Shown here: positions 17,318 through 25,153 of the stretch, piece by piece
How the letters are laid out: each line of letters starts with the position of its first letter
How positions within the stretch are numbered: position 1 is the stretch's first letter
NCBI GenBank assembly: GCA_030263595.1
Contig: SZPG01000025.1
Location: forward strand, 1-32,146
Reading direction: 5' to 3'
From: Chloroflexi bacterium CFX6
Lineage (GTDB): Bacteria > Chloroflexota > Anaerolineae > Anaerolineales > Villigracilaceae
DNA: 32,146 nt
Translations under genes and position numbers: made by a program
Notes under the pieces: model-generated
Database searches by the model: none
Seen by the model: the letters and a program-made list of their open reading frames with translations, nothing else
What the model was told of the DNA's origin: nothing

Positions 17318-20263
17318 ATGGACGAGATCAGGATCGGCTCGCGCATCAACCGTTACGAAATACTCGAATCCGTTCACCGGTCCGAGTTGATCGGCATTTA
17401 CAAGGCGTACGACACCAAACTCGAACGCAACGTATTCCTGAAAACCATCCTGCACTCCGCCGACTACTCGCAGGAAGCCGTGGATTACTTCCTCGCCGAA
17501 TCGAGATCGCTCGCCAAAATGTCGCATCCCAACATCGCCAAGGTGCTGGACTTCGGCTACGAAAACGGACAGTTATATCTCGTCAGCGAATACGTCGCCG
17601 GCAAACCGCTTTCGGAATTGATGACCCAGCCCATCCCGTGGCAGGAGGCGGTCCAGATCCTTTTGCCCCTCACCGAAGCCCTCGAACACGCGCACAGCAA
17701 GGGCGTCATCCACAGGGATCTCAAACCCGACAACGTCATCATCAACGCGGACAGCCAGCCCATCCTCAGCGACTTCAGCCTGATGCGCATCATCGAGGAG
17801 GAGGAGACGCGCGACATGACCGGAACGAACGTCGGCTTGGGCTCCCCCGCCTACATCTCCCCCGAACAAGGCAAAGGGCTGACCGTTGACTTCCGCTCCG
17901 ACATCTACTCGCTGGGCGTGATCTTCTTCGAAATGGTCACCGGGCGAAAACTCTTCTACGCCTCGAGCAGCATGGAGATCGTCATCCAGCACATCATGGC
18001 AGACCCGCCAAAACCCAGGAGCATCCTCCCCAGCCTGCCGCGCTCCATCGAAGAGATCATCCTGAACGCATTATCAAAGGATCGCGACAAACGCTACCAG
18101 ACCATGAGCGAATTTGCCGACGCGTTGAAAGCCGTCGTGCAGGCAATGACCGAAGCCAAAAAGCCCGGCTCCCGCCCGAGGGTATCGCCCATGCTCGCCG
18201 GCATTTCGGCCTTGGGGATCGTCCTCCTCATCGCGGGCGCCTTCTGGATATTCGGCAACCGGGAGGCGACTTCGCCCGGACCGGACTCCGCTTCGGCGAC
18301 CGCCCCCGCGCCTGCCCTGACCGCCCAAGCCACATCCACGCCGATAGCGACTCCCCCCCTCACGATCACAAAGACCCTCGTCAACACGCCGGACGAATCC
18401 GCCTCACGCATTACACTTCCCTCCATCCCCGTTCTGCCCGGAGGCGCACTGCCGGCAGGAACAGGCGCGCTCGATGCAGGCAGCGCCCTTTCCATCGTGG
18501 AACTTGCCCGCTGGGGAACCCCGAGAATTGACAAGTTCGAATTCATCCAAAACGACGCGCTCCTTCTCGCGGCGACGAGCGCCGGCGTTTACTACCTCGA
18601 CCCGCGCGACCTCTCGTACCGATATTTCTTCGACACCGAAGGCGCGCTCACAACGCTGGCCGTCTCCCAGGACGGCGAATGGGTCGCCACCGGCGACGAC
18701 AAGGGAACCGTCGCCGTCTGGAACGTCCTCGATGGGAAGCGGCTGTATCGTCTCGAAGGAGCCGCTCAACGGATCGAACTCCTCGAGCTCTCGCCCGACA
18801 AGTCGAAACTGGCGTTCACCGACTCCAACAACAGAATTCACCTGTGGAACCTGAGACAGGATTTGCATTATCCCTTCGAAAGAAAACACCTGTTGAAGAT
18901 CAACCGCATCGCGTTCACCGCCGACGGCAATACCCTCCTCAGCGGCGGCGACGATTTCAAAATATACATCTGGGATGTCTCCAGCGGGGATTCGGAAACC
19001 AGCATCACCGCCGACCAGAAGATCATTGATTTCGACCTTTCGTCCGACGACCAATACCTGGCAGCTTCCCTCAACCGGTCCAATGCCACGATTCAGATCT
19101 GGGACTGGCGCGCGAAGGCGGTCACGAACACGATCACAGACGCAAGAAACGTAATCCCTTTCAGCCACGTCGCCTACCTGCCGAACGGACAAAACATCGT
19201 GACGGGTTCCGCGGACGGGATCGTCCGGGTGTGGAACGCCCTCGGCACGGACAAGATCTGGGAAACGCCCTCCACCGACCAGAACGGAAACCCCATCGAA
19301 CGAGACCCGGTCAAAACGATTTCCATCTCGAGGCGCGGAACGCGGTTCGCGGTCATGTTCGAGAACGGACTCGCGGAGGTCTGGGACCTGGTCGGACAAA
19401 CCCGGGAAACTTCGCAGGATTTCACCTACGAAGAAATCAAGCGCGTCGTCGTTTCACCCGACGACCGCCTCGTCGTATTCCAGGGCGGCGATTCCTTTGT
19501 GGAGATTCTCTCGACCGGCAACAGCGCCGAGAACGCGCGCATCCCCGGCGTACTGCCGCGTGGAAACCCGATATCGCCGGACAGCCGGATGATCGCGGTC
19601 AAATCGAGCGACTTGAACCTATACGCCTTGTCCCCCACTGATCCGGCCTCGCTCTTTACGTTGTACGATTTCCCGGTCAACGGCTCGGTAAACTACACGC
19701 CGGAGGGCAGCCTCCTCACCGCATACGCGGGCGGCATTCTCAAGTATTGGTCAATATCGTCCGGGTTGGAGTTGAATCCAAGCCTCACGCGAAGAGAATC
19801 GCGCTGCCTCGTCATCTTCCGCAGAGACGACAGTTTCCTCTCGGCAAGTTCGGAGATCGGCGTGATCTACGCCAGCGACAACCTGGGCTCCTTCTGCCAG
19901 ATCACGCGCGGACCCAGGACCACATCCGAAAAGTTTTTACCTGATGGAAGTATAATTGTCCTGGCTTCGGGAAACCAGGTCATTCAGTTATGGGATCAAC
20001 GCACCGGCGGGCAAAGAACCGAGATCGAAAGCCTAGCGCCCGGCGGGATTCTGGACGCGGCGATTTCGGCGGATGGAAAACTCCTGGCAGCCGCTTCCGG
20101 CGGCGGAACAATCGAAATTTACGATCTGGAATCGCATGACCTTTTGAAAAGCCTCGATCTTAAGACCGGCGCCATTTACCACGTCGCATTTTCCAACGAC
20201 GGGAAATACGTCGTTGCAGGCTTGGCAGACGGAACCGTCAGGTTCTTCGGACTCCAACCATAA
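17318..20263 (+). CDS. Kinase paralog 4: transmembrane atypical kinase with WD40 double propeller
   Basis: A 981-residue paralog of intermediate state. It keeps the catalytic Lys (K42), the helix-C Glu (E61), HRDLKPDN (132-139) and SPE. The glycine loop has lost its glycines (ESVHRSELIGIY), and DFG is DFS (152-154). It could be weakly active or nucleotide-binding only. The activation segment retains TGTNVG. The transmembrane helix is at about 292-312, followed by a Thr/Ala/Pro linker and 14 WD40-like blades from VELARWG. Its outer part also has exactly two cysteines, C830 and C860, in blade 11, and RGNPISPD in blade 9. GAGAGA lies 6 nt before the ATG. It lies 12 bp after paralog 3 and 13 bp before paralog 5. 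Confidence 0.9.
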   Translation: MDEIRIGSRINRYEILESVHRSELIGIYKAYDTKLERNVFLKTILHSADYSQEAVDYFLAESRSLAKMSHPNIAKVLDFGYENGQLYLVSEYVAGKPLSELMTQPIPWQEAVQILLPLTEALEHAHSKGVIHRDLKPDNVIINADSQPILSDFSLMRIIEEEETRDMTGTNVGLGSPAYISPEQGKGLTVDFRSDIYSLGVIFFEMVTGRKLFYASSSMEIVIQHIMADPPKPRSILPSLPRSIEEIILNALSKDRDKRYQTMSEFADALKAVVQAMTEAKKPGSRPRVSPMLAGISALGIVLLIAGAFWIFGNREATSPGPDSASATAPAPALTAQATSTPIATPPLTITKTLVNTPDESASRITLPSIPVLPGGALPAGTGALDAGSALSIVELARWGTPRIDKFEFIQNDALLLAATSAGVYYLDPRDLSYRYFFDTEGALTTLAVSQDGEWVATGDDKGTVAVWNVLDGKRLYRLEGAAQRIELLELSPDKSKLAFTDSNNRIHLWNLRQDLHYPFERKHLLKINRIAFTADGNTLLSGGDDFKIYIWDVSSGDSETSITADQKIIDFDLSSDDQYLAASLNRSNATIQIWDWRAKAVTNTITDARNVIPFSHVAYLPNGQNIVTGSADGIVRVWNALGTDKIWETPSTDQNGNPIERDPVKTISISRRGTRFAVMFENGLAEVWDLVGQTRETSQDFTYEEIKRVVVSPDDRLVVFQGGDSFVEILSTGNSAENARIPGVLPRGNPISPDSRMIAVKSSDLNLYALSPTDPASLFTLYDFPVNGSVNYTPEGSLLTAYAGGILKYWSISSGLELNPSLTRRESRCLVIFRRDDSFLSASSEIGVIYASDNLGSFCQITRGPRTTSEKFLPDGSIIVLASGNQVIQLWDQRTGGQRTEIESLAPGGILDAAISADGKLLAAASGGGTIEIYDLESHDLLKSLDLKTGAIYHVAFSNDGKYVVAGLADGTVRFFGLQP

Positions 20264-20276
20264 GGGAGACTATCGC

Positions 20277-22319
20277 ATGGATTTGACAGGAAAGAACATA
20301 GACCGCTACAAGGTGGTCAGCGAACTTGGCAGGGGCGGGATGGCGGTCGTATACCGGGCGATTGACACGATGCTCGATCGCAACGTCGCCATCAAGGTCA
20401 TTCTTCCCGAAGGCGGGAACACCGAAAAGTTCGTCAGGCGCTTCAAAAGGGAGGCGAAAACCCTGGCGAATTTGTCCCATCCGAACATCGTAAAAGTGCT
20501 GGACTACGGCGAGTTCGAGGGAAATCCCTATCTCGTCATGGAATACATTTCGGGCGGGGCGCTCAAAGCAAGCATGGGCAAGCCCATCCCTTACGCGGAG
20601 GCGGCGGCGACCCTCGTCCCCATTGCGCGCGCCCTGCATTACGCCCACCAGCAAAAGATCGTTCACAGGGACGTCAAACCGGAAAACATCCTCATCAACG
20701 AATCCGGTCAACCCATGCTCTCCGATTTCGGGATCTTGAAACTGGTTGACGTGGAGGAAAGCCGCGGGCTGACCGGAACAGGCCGGATCGTCGGCACGCC
20801 CGCCTACATGTCCCCGGAACAGATCCGCGGTCGGGAAATTGACGGGCGCGCCGATATCTATTCCCTGGGGATCGTGTTCTTCGAGATGATCACCGGCAGA
20901 AAGCCCTACAACGCCGGCACGCCCATCGAACTGTCCATGCAGCATCTTCACGACCCGATCCCCAAGGCAAAACAGTTCGTGCGCGATCTTCCCGCAGAGG
21001 TGGAGCAGGTCATCGTCAAATCCATGGCGAAGAGCCCGGAAGACCGCTATCAATCCATGCTTGCCCTCGTGCAGGACCTCGAAAAGTTGAGCGGCGCGTC
21101 CGAACGGATTACAGCCGAGAGGCGCGCGGTCAGGGAGGAGGAAACCGCAGGAAAAAAACAAAAGAGATCCTATCTGCCGGCGTTCATTGCCGCGTCCCTC
21201 CTCGTCGTGATCGGCATCGCGACCGTTCTGTTCGGAGAGGATATCCTGGGCTTTATCGGTCAGGGCGACCCGCCCGCCGTCGCAGCGACCGGGACGAGCG
21301 CGAACGCCGTCATCCCTATCCAGCCACCAACGAACACAAAGCCGCCGCCAACGCGGGCGAACACCCCGCGCCCATCCGCCACGCCCACCGTCTTCGTTAT
21401 CAGGACGTTCACCCCGACTGGGTTGCCGGATACTGGCATCCAGCCATCCAACGCCGGTCAAGTCGCCGAGGTCAGGCGGGTGGACAGGATCTCGGTAATC
21501 AGGATGGATTGGGTCGAAAACGGGAACTGGCTCATCAACGCCGGTTCCAACGCGCTCTCCTTTATCAACCCCGACTCCGCAGCCGTCGAACAACGGATCA
21601 ACCTGCCGGGCGACATCCCGCTTTCCCTGGGCGTCGCCTCGACGGACGGCAAGGTTTACGTCCTGGTCAATGCCGGTATTCGGGTGGTGGACATGCAGAC
21701 CTTCAAGATACTGGACACGTTCACCGTAACTGGCGGGGCGAACAGCCTCGCTGCCTCGCCGGACGGCAAGTTGCTGGCGTTGGGAATATCCGATAACAAG
21801 GTCCAGATCCTGAACGCGAGCGACGGAAGCGTCCGCCGCAGCCTGAGGAGCAATTACGGAGGCTGGTCAGTCGCCTTTTCCCCCGATTCCAAACTGGTCG
21901 GCGGCGGAACGTCCCAGGGCATGTTGATGTGGGAGACCGATACCGGTTTGTGGCTGCCCGTTCTGGGCGGGGAGTCCACGACCATCAAAAGCCTGGTCTT
22001 CTCGAACGACGGGACGATGCTGGCGGGCGGAGGCAACGGCGTCGTCTTTATCTGGGACGTCGCGGGCGGCGACCTCAAATTCCAGAAAACCGGCAATTTT
22101 GGCGACGTGAACAGCCTCGACTTTTCGCCGGATGACTCGATGCTGGTTTCTGGTTCCGAAGACGGCATGGTCAGGCTTTGGAACGCCGCCTCCGGCGCGC
22201 TCATTCGGGAACTGACCGGTCACACCAGCCAGATATTCGGCGTCTGCTTTTCGCCCGACGGGAAATTCATTGCCTCGGGCGCAAACGAAGGAAGCATCCG
22301 TATATGGGGATTGCCGTAA
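20277..22319 (+). CDS. Kinase paralog 5: active-type transmembrane Ser/Thr kinase with a single 7-blade WD40 propeller
   Basis: A 680-residue canonical Hanks kinase: LGRGGMAVV loop, K40, HRDVKPEN (130-137), DFG (150-152), an activation segment with TGTGR, and SPE. The transmembrane helix is at about 299-319 and a Pro/Thr-rich linker runs to about 395. The outer region holds exactly seven WD40-like blades ending IRIWGLP, half the number in paralogs 1-4. The blade-11 cysteine pair and the GNP motif are absent. It may be closest to the ancestral form before propeller doubling, or a secondary loss; sequence alone does not decide. The ATG at 20277 has GGGAGA upstream. The frame is open to 20214, but that overlaps the end of paralog 4. 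Confidence 0.93.
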   Translation: MDLTGKNIDRYKVVSELGRGGMAVVYRAIDTMLDRNVAIKVILPEGGNTEKFVRRFKREAKTLANLSHPNIVKVLDYGEFEGNPYLVMEYISGGALKASMGKPIPYAEAAATLVPIARALHYAHQQKIVHRDVKPENILINESGQPMLSDFGILKLVDVEESRGLTGTGRIVGTPAYMSPEQIRGREIDGRADIYSLGIVFFEMITGRKPYNAGTPIELSMQHLHDPIPKAKQFVRDLPAEVEQVIVKSMAKSPEDRYQSMLALVQDLEKLSGASERITAERRAVREEETAGKKQKRSYLPAFIAASLLVVIGIATVLFGEDILGFIGQGDPPAVAATGTSANAVIPIQPPTNTKPPPTRANTPRPSATPTVFVIRTFTPTGLPDTGIQPSNAGQVAEVRRVDRISVIRMDWVENGNWLINAGSNALSFINPDSAAVEQRINLPGDIPLSLGVASTDGKVYVLVNAGIRVVDMQTFKILDTFTVTGGANSLAASPDGKLLALGISDNKVQILNASDGSVRRSLRSNYGGWSVAFSPDSKLVGGGTSQGMLMWETDTGLWLPVLGGESTTIKSLVFSNDGTMLAGGGNGVVFIWDVAGGDLKFQKTGNFGDVNSLDFSPDDSMLVSGSEDGMVRLWNAASGALIRELTGHTSQIFGVCFSPDGKFIASGANEGSIRIWGLP

Positions 22320-22373
22320 CCGCACAAGGATCGGCAATACGGAAACGACAGCGCGTAGAGGAGAATGCACTCG

Positions 22374-24278
22374 ATGAAAAAGATCCGTCCCGCAAGGCTT
22401 GGCGCGCTCATCGCGCTCCTGGCTGTGCCGCTATTCGGTTCGATCCACGCGCTGGCGCAATCAACGATTGACCTGACCGTGCATTACGTCGAGGGCGTCC
22501 CGGCGCAGGACGAGATCGCCTACGACGTGAACGTGTTCCTCTCGGTTTTCGACGGTTCCGGCAACCCGGTGCGCGACCTGACCACCGATTCCATCACCGC
22601 CGCAGAGGATTCACAAAAGGTCGAACTTCGAAACCTGAGGCTGGCGGACGAGCCCATTGCCATGATACTGGTCATGGATACCAGCGGGAGCATGTCCGGT
22701 CCCAAGATCGCCGATGCAAAGGCAGCCGCATCCAATTTCATCGGCGGGATGGAAGAAAACGACCGCGCCGCGATCATGACCTTCGACGACAACGTCAAAC
22801 TGCAGATGGACTTTACCGCGAACCGCGCGGACATCCGCGATCGCCTCGCCCGCATTGACGCCTCGCCCGGATCGGGTACCTGCCTGCACGATGCGGCGTA
22901 CCAGGCGGTCCAACTCGCCTCCACGCTTCCCTTCGGACGCCGGGCTGTGATCCTGTTTACTGACGGCGTGGACGAAACCGCGAGCGGCGGAAGAACGTGC
23001 AGCATTCACACTCTTCAGGATGTGGTGGAACTCGCCTCACAGGGCGGGACGCGCACCCCGATCTACGCCCTCGGCCTGGGCAACCGCATTGACGAGAAGT
23101 CCCTCCAACGCGTCGCCGAACTGACCGGGGGACGATACATCTACGCGCCCGATTCCTCCCAACTCGAAGAGGTGTTCCAGACCCTCTCGGATCAGTTGCG
23201 TTCGCAATACGTCCTCTCGTACAAATCCTTCGCCGCGCCGGGGGCGCACACCCTGGCGGTCAGCGTCAATCATTTGGGCGCGCAGGACAGCGATACGCGG
23301 AATTTCCTCCTGCCCGCCCTCCCAGCCCGCGTCACCATCCTTGCCCCCGCGGATGGCGGCACGGTCGGCGGTTCTGTGAAGGCTGTGGCTTCCATATCCG
23401 GTCAGGGAACCGCCATAGACCGCGTCGAATTCGAGATCAACGGCGAAGTTGTGGGATCGGACGACGCCACTCCCTACGAACTGGAAATTGACCTGCTCCC
23501 ATACGAGCCCGGCGCGCTGACGTTATCCGCGGTCGCTTACGACGAGACCCATGCAGAACTGGCGCGCGCCTCGATCAACGTGATACGCGCGGCTGCCACA
23601 GCGGTTCCGACAACTGTGGTGATCGGACCAACTCCCACGCCCACGCTGCAAACGGATAACACGATATTGATCGTGGGCGCAGGCCTCGGCGGCTTGGGAT
23701 TGGTCACGATCCTTTTGCTTGCGCTCATGCTTGCCCGTCAAAGGAGACAGGAAAAAGGCGGCGCGGCTGCGGAGACCGCGGCGCAGACCTCCAGAGCGGC
23801 GTATCGGGAGAAAGATGCCGATCGGACGGTGGACAGTTGGGAGGGCGGTTCCGAGGCGTTCGGCATGTTGACCGTCGAAGCCAGCGACGATCCCTCCATG
23901 ATCGGTCATCGCTTCGAGATTTCAGCCTCCCTGACGACCCTCGGGCGAAGCGCCGACAACGACATCAATTTCCCAAAGGACAACCCGGTCTCGCGCCGCC
24001 ATGCGGAGATCTTCGAACGGAATCGCAGCCTCTTCATCCGTGAAGTGGAGGCGATGGATTCGTCCGGCGAATACAGACCTCCGAAGTATGGAACGTTCGT
24101 GAACGAGGTTCCCCTGGGCGCGGAACCGGTCGGGTTGAAATCCGGGGATGAGATCCGCCTGGGCAAGCGCGCGCGGTTGAAGTTCGAAGCGTACGAACGC
24201 GCGGGCGAGAGCGATGCGTTGACCTTCGACGATATGACTTTCGGCGACGATCCGGATAAAACGGTGGATCAATCCTAG
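22374..24278 (+). CDS. Membrane protein with extracytoplasmic VWA and Ig-like domains and cytoplasmic FHA domain
   Basis: A 634-residue protein. Residues 1-28 are a signal peptide (MKKIRPARLG then a hydrophobic stretch ending ALA). A VWA domain at about 95-280 has the MIDAS residues DTSGS (102-106), Thr169 and Asp197, so it should bind a divalent metal and a ligand. An Ig-like segment follows (317-404, ILAPADGGTVGG). A transmembrane helix at 430-454 is followed by RQRRQ, which gives an N-out, C-in topology. The cytoplasmic FHA domain (about 505-605) has LGRS, VSRRHAE and YGTFVNEV and should bind phosphothreonine. Thr485 (DRTVD) and Thr630 (DKTVD) flank it in near-identical motifs. I chose the ATG at 22374 because AGAGGAG is 10 nt upstream; the ATG at 22365 is too close to it. 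It connects the outside of the cell to the operon's kinases. Confidence 0.9.
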   Translation: MKKIRPARLGALIALLAVPLFGSIHALAQSTIDLTVHYVEGVPAQDEIAYDVNVFLSVFDGSGNPVRDLTTDSITAAEDSQKVELRNLRLADEPIAMILVMDTSGSMSGPKIADAKAAASNFIGGMEENDRAAIMTFDDNVKLQMDFTANRADIRDRLARIDASPGSGTCLHDAAYQAVQLASTLPFGRRAVILFTDGVDETASGGRTCSIHTLQDVVELASQGGTRTPIYALGLGNRIDEKSLQRVAELTGGRYIYAPDSSQLEEVFQTLSDQLRSQYVLSYKSFAAPGAHTLAVSVNHLGAQDSDTRNFLLPALPARVTILAPADGGTVGGSVKAVASISGQGTAIDRVEFEINGEVVGSDDATPYELEIDLLPYEPGALTLSAVAYDETHAELARASINVIRAAATAVPTTVVIGPTPTPTLQTDNTILIVGAGLGGLGLVTILLLALMLARQRRQEKGGAAAETAAQTSRAAYREKDADRTVDSWEGGSEAFGMLTVEASDDPSMIGHRFEISASLTTLGRSADNDINFPKDNPVSRRHAEIFERNRSLFIREVEAMDSSGEYRPPKYGTFVNEVPLGAEPVGLKSGDEIRLGKRARLKFEAYERAGESDALTFDDMTFGDDPDKTVDQS

Positions 24279-24302
24279 GCGCGCGCGAAGCGCAGAGTTC
24301 CA

Positions 24303-25127
24303 ATGAGCATCCATCAGGAGCAGGTTCAATTCGAGATCGGCTTTGCCACCGACGCGGGGCGCAAGCGGAGCGGCGAGCCGAACCAGGATGCCCTGGAGGC
24401 AATCCTGCCGGAACCGCGCGGCAGGTGGCATCCGCCGCTGCTCATCGTCGCGGATGGGTTGGGGAAACACATGGGCGGGGCGCTCGCGAGCAAACTGGTC
24501 GTCCAGGCGTTCAAGCGGGAATTTGTCAACGCCGCGCATCCCACGGATTACCTTCCGTTGTTGGAAAGGTGCGCGCAAAAGGCGCATCAGGCGGTGCGGA
24601 TGCAGGGCGCAAAGGATGAAAAACTGGCGAACATGGGAAGCACTGTCGTCGCGGCGACGCTTTTTCGGGGAATGCTTTACGTGTTGAACGTGGGCGACAG
24701 CCGGGCTTACGTTTTGCGGGGAGAGAAGATGATCCAGGTGAGTCAGGATCAGAGCTGGGTGGCGATGCAGGTGAAGGCGGGCATCCTCACGGAACAGGAA
24801 GCCCGCACGCATCCCAGCCGCAACCGCCTGAATATGGCGATCACCGCCAGAAGGACCGAGATCAAGCCCTACCTTGCAAAGGAAAAACTGGAAAGGGACG
24901 ATATCGTCGTGTTGTGTTCCGACGGCTTGTGGGGAGTGATCCCCGAGACGCTTATTTGGGCGGCTGCCAGCGAACTTCCGCCGAAGGTCGCGGTGAAGAA
25001 ACTGGTCTCGCTGGCGAACCGCAGCCAGGGGCCGGATAATATTTCCGTCATCGTCGCCCGTCAGGTCGCATCCGACCGCAAGACCGCGTCCAAACCGCCG
25101 GGACGCGAAAGCGCTGAGTTCGAATAA
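24303..25127 (+). CDS. PP2C-family Ser/Thr protein phosphatase
   Basis: A 274-residue soluble PP2C phosphatase that should reverse phosphorylation by the operon's kinases. The metal-binding motifs are in order: NQDA, VADGLGKHMGG, MGSTVVAA, VGDSRAYVLRG, CSDGLWGV and GPDNISVIV. Two positions differ from the common pattern: DGLGK instead of DGMGG, and QDQSW instead of the DHS segment. The metal-coordinating Asp residues appear intact, so activity is expected. There is no transmembrane segment. It lies 24 bp after the VWA-FHA gene and 26 bp before the kinase-FHA gene. Confidence 0.93.
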   Translation: MSIHQEQVQFEIGFATDAGRKRSGEPNQDALEAILPEPRGRWHPPLLIVADGLGKHMGGALASKLVVQAFKREFVNAAHPTDYLPLLERCAQKAHQAVRMQGAKDEKLANMGSTVVAATLFRGMLYVLNVGDSRAYVLRGEKMIQVSQDQSWVAMQVKAGILTEQEARTHPSRNRLNMAITARRTEIKPYLAKEKLERDDIVVLCSDGLWGVIPETLIWAAASELPPKVAVKKLVSLANRSQGPDNISVIVARQVASDRKTASKPPGRESAEFE

Positions 25128-25153
25128 AATACCAAGTCGTTGAGGAGGTTTGC

